A DNA stretch of 42,245 nt from Candidatus Rifleibacteriota bacterium. GTDB lineage: Bacteria; Muiribacteriota; Ozemobacteria; Ozemobacterales; Ozemobacteraceae. The stretch spans positions 1-42,245 of the forward strand of contig JADFXM010000061.1 in the NCBI GenBank assembly GCA_015233565.1, given 5' to 3'. The notes under the pieces are model-generated. The model did not search any database. It was not told where the DNA came from and saw only the letters and a list, made by a program, of their open reading frames with translations. The position numbers were made by a program, and so were the translations under genes. Each line of letters begins with the position of its first letter. The stretch's first letter is position 1. This document shows, in pieces, positions 8,216 to 15,558 of the stretch.

Positions 8216-9105
8216 GTTTCCGATATTCAGCCTATGGCCTTACAATAGAATTGCCTTTCCCATGCGGTCCTCTTCCTGATGCTGATCCAACCAGGGCCTC
8301 TGACGTGATTGTAGTTGAAGGAGAGGTTCCCTTAAATTTTTCCTCACCTCAGTCAGTTGCGCCAAACTGCGAGTTACAGGACGGAAAAATACTTTATCGG
8401 CGAGGCCCCTGCGTTGGGCGTTTCCTCATCGAAAACCCCTCTCAGGTAGTCTTCAGACGTGGAAAAAAAGCAGACCAGATCTCCATTAACCATGCTTTCC
8501 TTAATTGCATCATGCCTGCCCTGTTGCAGCTAAGGGGGGAGCTGGTGCTTCATGCAAACACTGCTGCTTATAATAATGGCGCAGCTGTGATTTCTGGCAA
8601 AACAGGCATGGGAAAGTCTACTACTCTTGCAGCGTTAATGCGTTCCGGATGTTTGATGGCAACCGATGATTTGACGGTAATACAATTAGATCCGAAGGGG
8701 AATGTTGTCGTTGTTCCAGGTATGCCGCAAATGCATCTTGAACTTAAGGCAGCCGAAAGGTTGAAGTTTGAAGTTGATGGTTTTGAGCGAATGGGGGCCA
8801 ATCGCATTCGAGCGGTGGTTCCGATAAAAAACGAAATAATCGATACACCCATTCCTTTGCGGGCTATTTTTATTCTGGAAACGAAGACCGAAGGGGAAAC
8901 AGAAATTCAAGAAATTAGTGGTTTGGAAAAACTGCAAGCGTTTATGGGTTGTCAATTTGGACCGGTTTTGCCAAGCTCCCATTTTGAACGCTTTACGGTT
9001 TTTTCTGCGCTAATAAAGCAAACTCCGATTTTTCTCATAAAAAGGCCCTACGGCCAATGGACAGTAGACACTGTGGTTCGTTTGATCAAGGAAACTTTCC
9101 AATGA
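8212..9105 (+). CDS. HPr kinase-like ATPase of a lasso-type RiPP locus (kinase 2)
   Basis: 297-aa second HprK-like ATPase. It begins FRYSAYGLTIELPFP, typical of HprK-like proteins found beside lasso biosynthesis genes. An LVLHAN segment (111-116) precedes the Walker A GKTGMGKST (129-137), and TDD lies at 151-153. It differs strongly in sequence from kinase 1, so the pair is not a recent duplication and may modify different sites or act as an active/regulatory pair. It overlaps kinase 1 by four bases and the sulfotransferase by four bases. Confidence 0.8.
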   Translation: MSFRYSAYGLTIELPFPCGPLPDADPTRASDVIVVEGEVPLNFSSPQSVAPNCELQDGKILYRRGPCVGRFLIENPSQVVFRRGKKADQISINHAFLNCIMPALLQLRGELVLHANTAAYNNGAAVISGKTGMGKSTTLAALMRSGCLMATDDLTVIQLDPKGNVVVVPGMPQMHLELKAAERLKFEVDGFERMGANRIRAVVPIKNEIIDTPIPLRAIFILETKTEGETEIQEISGLEKLQAFMGCQFGPVLPSSHFERFTVFSALIKQTPIFLIKRPYGQWTVDTVVRLIKETFQ

Positions 9106-9968
9106 AAAATATATTCTGGATTGCCAGTTACCCTAAATCAGGCAATACATGGATGCGCATTTTTCTCTCCAATTATCAAAGAGAAGATGATAAACCGGTT
9201 GACATTAACTGCTTGTCTGGCGGCCCTATCGCAAGTGATCGATCTTATTTTGATACTTGGTCCGGGGTAAAGGCTTCAACGTTAGGTGATGACGTAATCG
9301 AGAATATTCGACCCGAAGTCTACCGATGTATGGCTGCAAAGAGCAAAGCGCCTCTTTTTTTGAAAGTCCACGACGCATATATTCTTACCTCTTCAGGTGA
9401 ACCGCTATTTCCGACTGATGTTACATTGGGTGCAATCTATATCATTCGGAATCCACTGGATATGATTTCCTCTTGCTCAAACCATTGGGGGGTAAGCAAG
9501 GAGGAAGCGGTAGAAACTCTTTGCAACGAAAATAAAGAGCTTGCTGATTCCAAAGGAAAGCTCAACGAACAGTTGCGTCAGCGTGTTCTATCCTGGAGTG
9601 GCCATGTGCGAAGCTGGTTGGAAAACTCGGGTCTGCATGTTCTAATTGTGCGTTACGAGGATATGAAAAAAGAGCCAGAGGCTACCTTTGGAGAAGTGGT
9701 AAAATTTTGTGGGTTTTCTTTTAACAAGGAGCGGCTGTGCAAAGCCATATCCTTTTCTTCTTTTGAAGAGGCCAAACGACAGGAGGAAGAGAAGGGCTTC
9801 GAAGAACGTTCTCCCTTTGCGAAGGGGGCTTTTTTTCGTAATGGTGAAGCAGGAGGGTGGCGTTTGGAACTAACGCCAGCAATGGTAAAAAAAATGCTTT
9901 CGGCTCACAACTCAGTGATGAAACGTTTTGGCTACGTTAACGATACCGGGCAACCGGTTCAAGAATAA
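9102..9968 (+). CDS. PAPS-dependent sulfotransferase
   Basis: 288-aa sulfotransferase transferring the sulfuryl group of PAPS to a hydroxyl. The 5'-phosphosulfate loop is YPKSGNTW (residues 10-17), and the 3'-phosphate-binding region is IIRNPLDMISSCSNHW. The start is the ATG at 9102, overlapping the stop of kinase 2 (ATGA); upstream in-frame codons belong to the overlap. Set among kinase and RRE genes, its likely acceptor is the Ser/Thr-rich core of the nearby precursor, though a small-molecule or glycan acceptor cannot be excluded. Confidence 0.88.
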   Translation: MKNIFWIASYPKSGNTWMRIFLSNYQREDDKPVDINCLSGGPIASDRSYFDTWSGVKASTLGDDVIENIRPEVYRCMAAKSKAPLFLKVHDAYILTSSGEPLFPTDVTLGAIYIIRNPLDMISSCSNHWGVSKEEAVETLCNENKELADSKGKLNEQLRQRVLSWSGHVRSWLENSGLHVLIVRYEDMKKEPEATFGEVVKFCGFSFNKERLCKAISFSSFEEAKRQEEEKGFEERSPFAKGAFFRNGEAGGWRLELTPAMVKKMLSAHNSVMKRFGYVNDTGQPVQE

Positions 9969-9982
9969 ATGAAGGAGTTGGT

Positions 9983-10267
9983 ATGGAATTAAGCCTTAAA
10001 AGCAGAGTAAAACAGGCCCCGGATATTATGTCGGCAAAAATGGACAACGAATTGGTAATGGTTAACATGTCCCGCAGCAACTATGTGGGAATGGATGAAA
10101 TAGGTCGCATTATTTGGGAACTTTCCGTGGAACCTGTGACCGTATGGGACATCTGTAAGCATTTATCAGAAGAATTTGACGCATCGCCGGAAAAGATCGC
10201 TGATGACGTGTTGCCGTTTATAGGAAGTCTTCTCAAAGAAGGATTGCTCATTAGGGATGACAATTGA
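9983..10267 (+). CDS. PqqD-family RRE protein (lasso B1-like)
   Basis: 94-aa PqqD-like RiPP recognition element with the winged-helix pattern (VMVNMSRSNYVGMDEIGRII, then a helix-rich half ending LLKEGLLI). Such proteins bind the leader peptide and present it to the cyclase and protease. AAGGAG lies five bases before the ATG, and the gene follows the sulfotransferase by 14 bases. As a free-standing B1-type RRE without a fused or adjacent B2 peptidase, it implies that leader cleavage is supplied from elsewhere. Confidence 0.88.
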   Translation: MELSLKSRVKQAPDIMSAKMDNELVMVNMSRSNYVGMDEIGRIIWELSVEPVTVWDICKHLSEEFDASPEKIADDVLPFIGSLLKEGLLIRDDN

Positions 10268-10296
10268 CCTGCTTTTGGTGCCTCATTGATGAGTTA

Positions 10297-10499
10297 TACC
10301 ATTCATAATTAGTTCGTGGGTTTCAATCTTCTTGGCTGCTGAAGAAATTTTCCGACAACGTTGGGAGCCAAAGGCGATGAAGCAACCTTATTCGAAAAAA
10401 ATTGAATATTCAGAAAAACGTCCAACGCTTTCCAATGATTTTATGGAAAATCTTTTTTTGGAGGATTTAAGCATACCTACGGATTAATAATAATTGGTA
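10297..10499 (+). mobile_element. Possible 203-bp element bounded by TTA duplications
   Basis: The segment begins TACCATTC and ends AATTGGTA, with TTA on both sides (10294-10296 and 10500-10502), abutting MITE copy 2. Its ends look like those of the MITE family but the interior is different and holds the 36-codon frame at 10377. It could be a related element or native DNA caught between solo ends. Confidence 0.35.
10377..10487 (+). CDS. 36-aa ORF downstream of the RRE gene; candidate second peptide
   Basis: An ATG at 10377 with GGGAG nine bases upstream encodes 36 residues: MKQPYSKKIEYSEKRPTL, then SNDFMENLFLEDLSIPTD. The Y-x4-P-x-L stretch loosely recalls the YxxPxL leader motif of lasso precursors, but there is no T-x/G cleavage pattern or ring-forming core. 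Codon use resembles neighbouring genes, and the frame stays open upstream to 10292. It could be a second RiPP precursor, a fragment of a lost gene (for example B2), or chance. Confidence 0.35.
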   Translation: MKQPYSKKIEYSEKRPTLSNDFMENLFLEDLSIPTD

Positions 10500-10502
10500 T
10501 TA

Positions 10503-10718
10503 TACCAATTCCGATTAGTTCGTTCATACACCTTGTTTCTAGCTTCAGATCTGCGTAAAAATAGATTTTATCTGACAGAAATGAATGTTTCAACCATCCA
10601 GTAAGGGATCCTTTTTTTTCCCGAAAATTTCGTTTTTTCTTGGAGAATAAAGCGATCCCTTTACATTTTGGTCAAATCAAAGTCCTTGGGGAAGTGCACG
10701 TATTTTTTGGGATTGGTA
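10503..10718 (+). mobile_element. MITE, copy 2 (216 bp)
   Basis: Element with ends TACCAATTCC and GGGATTGGTA, flanked by TTA at 10500-10502 and 10719-10721. The interior matches 27185-27399 closely, and 6961-7175 in reverse. It lies between the two convergent arms of the RiPP locus and carries no gene. Confidence 0.87.
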
Positions 10719-10826
10719 TTATTGAAAATCCCTGCATATTCACTCCCCAAAAATTATGTGGAAAATGTCGAGGACGTTGGCCATTAAATTTTCCTGTAAT
10801 CTTCCAGGAAAACAGCTTAAAACCTT

Positions 10827-12752
10827 TCAGTTTTCCCTTGATGTCTGGCGACGTTGCGCTTCAGTCCAGTTGACGAAAAGGCCCGCCATGATTCCCCGGG
10901 TTAAGGTCGTTACAGCCTGACGGAAGGTCTCTCTTGTGTCCTCGACCAGAATTTTTTGCCATATAGCATACAAATAAGGAACGTTAATATATTCTGCTGC
11001 CCGCCCTCCCTTCAGTTCGCTCAATGCCTCTTCAACTTCTTCTGCGCAATGGCGGAGGCGCCCAACCAGGTCACCAGCCTGCAAGCCCCGCGTTTTATTC
11101 AGACGGATTTCATCCGGCAAACGCCCTTTCATTGCTTCTCGTATAAGCCATCGGCCAACGCCGGTCTTAGGGTCGATAAAGATTTTATCGGGTATCGATA
11201 AGGTATATGCCTGAACACGTGCATCTGAGGTCGGATCACGTATTTCAATGCCCGCTGCAGCCGCAATAATTGCGTGGAGTCTTCCTGGACCGCTACGCCC
11301 GGGTAAAAGCACTTCAATCCGATTTCTGAAAGGGGAAATCTGGAAGTTGATTCTCGGATCAGCCATTTGCAAATCCCATAAATTCAGGTGGTTTGCAAAA
11401 TCGGGGTGAATTGATGACGCCAGATGGCGAGTTTGAGAGGATTTTCTTTTTTTTCTCAGGGCGGTGATAGTGCATGGCGGGAGTATTTCGCACGCCATGA
11501 GTTTGACAAATCGAAATTGTTCTTTAAACATTCCTATTAATCCGAGATGACGGGCTTGAACTGCGAAAGGTTGCGACCGCATAAAACCTTTCCAGGAGAT
11601 ACTGGCATTCCCGGTTTGTCCGATAAGAAGAACTTTTGCGCCAAGCTCAGCCACTTGCCTGTTCATCTCAAGCAACCAAAAAAAATTGCCCGCTGCGTGA
11701 AGCGGTTCAGGATTGATGGCAAGAGCTTTTCTAATTGCTTGAATCGGATTGAGGGCTTCGGAATTTACTTCGTGCATGTGAATATTGCCAACAAACTCAG
11801 CAGTCCTCTGGGCGAATGGCAATTCGTTCAAAAATCGGTTGAAATTGTCGTTTGGAGTAGGATACAAGGGGATCGAAGTAAAAGTATGAAGAATTAATCC
11901 GTCTTGTTTCAATAGTGGAGCTGCTGTCGCAACTATTGAGCCAGAATCAAGCCCCCCGCTTAATTGGGCAGAAGGCGGTCCTAACGCACGTAAACGAGCT
12001 TTTACTGCCGTGTCCCAAACATCCAAAAAGCCATCCACATATTCACGACGGTCTTTCAAGCAAAGTTGAGGAGTGTCTTCAAGACGATAGTAACGAGAGG
12101 TTTCAATGCGTTCAGGTGTCAAAGATAGTTTATGGGCTGGTGGTAAGTGGCGGATGTGAGTAAAAATATCCCCTCCTCCTTCAGAAGGGCTCCAGGAAAT
12201 CAGAATTTGCGCAAGATGAAATTCATTGATATCAGGGGGAAAAATTCCCAACGCCAACAATGCAATCTTATCACTGGCAAAAACGAAAATTTTGCGATCA
12301 GCATAATAATGGAGAGCTGTAACTCCGCAATGGTCTCTGGCAAGAAAAAGGCGACGCTCTCCGGGTTTCCAAATAGCGAAAGACCAGTCGCCGTGAATTC
12401 GAACAGGGCATTCCTCTCCCCATTTGAGAAAAGAACGTCGGATAAATTCACTGTCAGGGAGTTGATTTGCTTGCGCCAAGGGAATATTTAAGCTCCTGGC
12501 CAATTCCTTGCGGTTATCAACACGACATTCGGTGGTAAAAACCAGGCCGGTTTCTTTATCAAAAGCCAGGGGTTTTTCCAATTGAGCTTCGGGAGTTGAT
12601 AACAAAAGATCTTGCCCAAATACAGCGCACCCGCTTTTCCAGATGTTCACCCGATCAGATTTCCAGTGGCACATTGCTTTCTGGAAAACAATAACCTGTT
12701 CGTCTGAAACAGGCGAACCGTCACGATGAATTATGCCAAAAATACCACTCAT
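10827..12752 (-). CDS. Asparagine-synthetase-like lasso cyclase (C protein)
   Basis: 641-aa AsnB homologue. The N-terminal class-II glutamine amidotransferase-like domain starts MSGIFGIIHRDG, with Ser in place of the catalytic Cys that follows Met in true amidotransferases, as is usual in lasso macrolactam synthetases. The synthetase domain has the PPi loop SGGLDS (265-270), which adenylates the side-chain carboxylate of Asp/Glu for attack by the core N-terminus. The start at 12752 follows homology; a start at 12836 adds a hydrophobic stretch foreign to the family. It converges on the kinase/sulfotransferase/RRE arm and lies 332 bases downstream of the precursor ORF, from which hairpins separate it. 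A free-standing asparagine synthetase is the alternative, but the missing Cys argues against that. Confidence 0.85.
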   Translation of the reverse strand: MSGIFGIIHRDGSPVSDEQVIVFQKAMCHWKSDRVNIWKSGCAVFGQDLLLSTPEAQLEKPLAFDKETGLVFTTECRVDNRKELARSLNIPLAQANQLPDSEFIRRSFLKWGEECPVRIHGDWSFAIWKPGERRLFLARDHCGVTALHYYADRKIFVFASDKIALLALGIFPPDINEFHLAQILISWSPSEGGGDIFTHIRHLPPAHKLSLTPERIETSRYYRLEDTPQLCLKDRREYVDGFLDVWDTAVKARLRALGPPSAQLSGGLDSGSIVATAAPLLKQDGLILHTFTSIPLYPTPNDNFNRFLNELPFAQRTAEFVGNIHMHEVNSEALNPIQAIRKALAINPEPLHAAGNFFWLLEMNRQVAELGAKVLLIGQTGNASISWKGFMRSQPFAVQARHLGLIGMFKEQFRFVKLMACEILPPCTITALRKKRKSSQTRHLASSIHPDFANHLNLWDLQMADPRINFQISPFRNRIEVLLPGRSGPGRLHAIIAAAAGIEIRDPTSDARVQAYTLSIPDKIFIDPKTGVGRWLIREAMKGRLPDEIRLNKTRGLQAGDLVGRLRHCAEEVEEALSELKGGRAAEYINVPYLYAIWQKILVEDTRETFRQAVTTLTRGIMAGLFVNWTEAQRRQTSREN

Positions 12753-12840
12753 TGCAAGGATTTCTATACCTGAAAATACCAACAGAAATCTTTCCAGCAA
12801 GAAGAATAAACCCTGCTTCGCAAAGAACAAAAACAAAACC

Positions 12841-12947
12841 AGTTTTACTGAAAAGTAAAACTATAAAATTTTTGTGGCCAGAAAACTTCAATCACTGGCC
12901 AAATACTATTTTTTCAAACTTGGCAGATTCGTCTGAATTTTTCAGAC
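12841..12947 (-). terminator. Hairpins between precursor and cyclase genes (possible attenuator)
   Basis: Three perfect stem-loops lie in the precursor-cyclase gap: GTCTGAA/TTCAGAC (12931-12947), TGGCCAG/CTGGCCA (12875-12901), and AGTTTTACT/AGTAAAACT (12841-12862). On the minus strand the last is followed by the T-rich GGTTTTGTTTTTG, a weak terminator context. They could lower cyclase expression relative to precursor, a common need in RiPP operons; that role is inferred. Confidence 0.45.
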
Positions 12948-13084
12948 AGAGTAGGTGATTAGCAGATTGAAAAAAAAGTTCTGGAAGAATTGATTGTGAT
13001 CACTTTGTTGAAAATTGGTTTACTTCACGTGAAATGCCGATCAAAAGTCGTTTTTGCAAAAAAGAATTGCAAACCGCTAATCTC

Positions 13085-13258
13085 TTATGGGCTAGTTTTG
13101 TTCCCAGAATCATTGCCACTGCCAGTCGTAGACATAGTCTGTTTGACCATCTCGATGGAAATCTGCCTTGGCGCTCGCCAAGGTCGTTTTATTTTTGCCA
13201 TTGGTTCTTTGGAATTTAAATCTTCTGCATCTTTTTGAATAAACATGTTTTCAGCCAT
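13085..13258 (-). CDS. Putative lasso-peptide precursor (57 aa)
   Basis: 57-residue ORF whose ATG at 13258 has GAGGAG eight bases upstream. Residues 1-42 fit a leader: a charged start, WRAP (27-30; compare the Y/WxxP motif bound by RRE proteins), hydrophobic I33 and I35, then VKQTM (38-42) placing Thr at the penultimate leader position as in paeninodin-type precursors. The predicted core is STTGSGNDSGNKTSP (43-57): Ser1 would form the macrolactam with Asp8, giving an 8-residue ring and a 7-residue tail. Seven of 15 residues are Ser/Thr, plausible targets of the two kinases and the sulfotransferase. It is followed on the same strand by the AsnB-like cyclase. Against: Ser1 is uncommon, and the P-x-L spacing is one residue longer than usual. 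Confidence 0.72.
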   Translation of the reverse strand: MAENMFIQKDAEDLNSKEPMAKIKRPWRAPRQISIEMVKQTMSTTGSGNDSGNKTSP

Positions 13259-13387
13259 TTTTATTTCTCCTCATAAATGGATAGCCAAAAAATTCACCAC
13301 GGGATAAAAAAAAATCACGATTCTAGTCTTAATAGCAGGTCAGATTTCGAATGTCAAAAAAAAAAAATTTTTTCGATCAAAGCAAAC

Positions 13388-13516
13388 GAGTCTGCCGAAA
13401 AATCCCCAAATTTTCATATTTTTATGTACCCACCCGATTTTTCGCCTCGCTTCTTAGCATCAACAGCAAGCCGATTTGTACCGAATAAAATGTACCGAGA
13501 TTTTTCGACAACTTCA
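13388..13516 (+). repeat. Isolated copy of the 131-bp palindrome-ended repeat
   Basis: Opens GAGTCTGCCGAAAAAT and closes GAGATTTTTCGACAACTTC, with the internal CTCGCTT...AGCAAG stem and GTACC motifs of the array at 4985-5375. It lies upstream of the precursor ORF, just beyond the end of the membrane-protein gene. Confidence 0.82.
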
Positions 13517-13558
13517 AACGCATACTTAAAAAAAGCAGGCTAATTTAGTCTAAAAACC

Positions 13559-15124
13559 CTAAGGGTCGATGGATAGGATTCCGTTCTTTTCGTCAGTCAC
13601 ATAGATTAGGCGTTGGTCTGATGGTTTGCGTCGAGAGGCCTCTGAAGCAACATCAATATTCACAGCGAACTCTGTCTTTCGGCCTATGTGGTAGAGTTTG
13701 AAGTCCTCGTTGCGATGTGCGTATCCCTTATCAATAAATTCGATGAGCTCCTTGAATTCAGTTGAGCGACGGGAGTCACGGAGGATGATATTCCGAACAT
13801 CTAAATATTGTTCAAAGGGGTCTTCCAAAAACTGTGAGTTAAAGGGTACATAGAATCGCCAAGGTTGGCATGAATCAAGAGCAGTGCGAGGTTCTTTAGG
13901 AAAAACCATGAACAAAACCCTTGCGAGGTAGCCGTCGCTTACAACAACATGACGCGCATCAGTCTTCAATGCAGCCAATAATTTCGAATCGAGAACAGGG
14001 GTCCGCGCAATTCTATGATAGGTTCTTACACAACTCGAAGAAAAGAGGAGAAGAGTTAGTCCAAGCACTACTCCGGACAAAAATTTAGGAGCTCCCAGTT
14101 CCATGATCGAAATACCTAGAATAAGGGCAATACACTCAGTCCCTGCATATTGCTCAACGTTGCTGGGTTGAGCCAGCCATCCAGTAATTATCTGGAGGTT
14201 TTCAGCCGCCATTGGGGCAAGGGCAAGTATAAGAGCGGGGTAGCGCAAATTCGGGCGTATCAGAGACCTGAGGGTTAGATACAACATTATGGAAACAATG
14301 GAGGTAAATGACAATATAGGCGCATGTCCCGGCGCCATGATTGCTCTGGCTTCAGATTTCGCAGTAAGCGCAAACGCCAATCCGGAACCCAAGGAAAGCA
14401 ACACGTAGGAAACTATCGGTGCCACAACCCCTGCTTTTGCCCAAGAAGACAAAATGAATCGACGAATGTGCAGCGTCAGGATTATGAAAGTCATTGGAAT
14501 AGCTACGAATGGATAAAGCAAAGGGATACTACAATATAAAGAAACAAAGGATTTTCTTTTAATGGCAAAAAGAGTTGCGATAGCCAGTATAACCAGAGAA
14601 AATTGAGGTTCCGGTGTGCGAACAATCGGTATTGCATTTATCCAGGGAGTGCTTATGTAGCAGATCGTCGAATGCGCAATATTCCGTTTGTAAAGAGCAG
14701 CTAATAAAGGGTTGCCATAATTTGTGAGAACTGGACCAAGCGCTGCCAGGAGCGAAATAACCCCGGATTGTACCTCACCAAAATCCAGGGCCAGGGCGGC
14801 TGCGCGCACAAGGTATAGAAAAAGCAGCGGACAAACGCAATCGAAAATAAAATTGATCCACCCGCCGGGTACGCCAACTAAATGAAGTAGCGTAACCAGA
14901 TATTGACCGGCGCGAGAAAACAAGCTCTGGGTGTTGACCGAAGTGTCAAATTGTAGATAGAGCGGTTCGGCGTCCGCGTTGACATAGTAAAGGGGGCCTC
15001 CCGTGCGAATTAATTGTGAGATAGCAGGCACATTTATTGCCAAAACGATGACAAGGGCCGCCACCATGAACAAAAATTCACCCCGCCGTGAAACACGAAG
15101 GATTGGAGGCAACTGCATATTCAT
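13559..15124 (-). CDS. Polytopic membrane protein with C-terminal soluble domain (unknown)
   Basis: 521-aa protein with about ten to eleven hydrophobic segments over residues 15-375, then a ~145-residue soluble tail (from about ARTPVLDSKLLAALKTDARH). The layout resembles GT-C-type glycosyltransferases or DUF2079-like proteins, but no acidic loop motif identifies it firmly. It lies between the MATE transporter and the precursor ORF on the same strand. A role in immunity, export or modification of the peptide is possible but unsupported by motif. The Shine-Dalgarno is weak. Confidence 0.6.
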   Translation of the reverse strand: MNMQLPPILRVSRRGEFLFMVAALVIVLAINVPAISQLIRTGGPLYYVNADAEPLYLQFDTSVNTQSLFSRAGQYLVTLLHLVGVPGGWINFIFDCVCPLLFLYLVRAAALALDFGEVQSGVISLLAALGPVLTNYGNPLLAALYKRNIAHSTICYISTPWINAIPIVRTPEPQFSLVILAIATLFAIKRKSFVSLYCSIPLLYPFVAIPMTFIILTLHIRRFILSSWAKAGVVAPIVSYVLLSLGSGLAFALTAKSEARAIMAPGHAPILSFTSIVSIMLYLTLRSLIRPNLRYPALILALAPMAAENLQIITGWLAQPSNVEQYAGTECIALILGISIMELGAPKFLSGVVLGLTLLLFSSSCVRTYHRIARTPVLDSKLLAALKTDARHVVVSDGYLARVLFMVFPKEPRTALDSCQPWRFYVPFNSQFLEDPFEQYLDVRNIILRDSRRSTEFKELIEFIDKGYAHRNEDFKLYHIGRKTEFAVNIDVASEASRRKPSDQRLIYVTDEKNGILSIDP

Positions 15125-15558
15125 CGGAAATTTATATCACTACTCATTTTGCGGGTCAAGGAAAATTTTTCACCAAATGAGGAAAAAATTTTGTGACAGT
15201 GATTTGCCATAGGGTAATTTTCACCGAAAAATATGGTTGGTAAATGAGTGGAGCCAAATTTTTTCATGGGAAAAATCAAGAATCTGAGCAAATTCCTCAA
15301 GGGAGTAGGCAAAACCCACATAAACTTCTATCGAAATGCTTTTCCGTTAGTCGCTGGCTTTTGTTTTTGGTGCTTTTTTCCCTAATTTATTTTGATCAAA
15401 CTCCCATAAAATAGCGTGTTCACGCTCAGTAAAAAGGATAGCAGCAACTCACCAGGAATCGCTGAATATTTTGTTTACATTCCACTTAGGGGAAGGCCTT
15501 CAGATGAATGAACTTCATTGGTCAAGTTGCGCATCCAGAGCTTCCCGACTGGAACTCA
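15125..15558. other. Intergenic region without recognised genes
   Basis: About 430 AT-rich bases between the membrane protein and the MATE gene. I see no gene, terminator or copy of the named repeats. A CAACTCACC...GAATCGCTGA segment near 15440 recurs near 27115, which may be chance. Confidence 0.5.

Noticed and set aside
12990..13238. 82-codon plus-strand ORF across the putative precursor
   Set aside because: It has no good ribosome binding site and is the antisense shadow of the minus-strand precursor ORF, which has GAGGAG and leader motifs.
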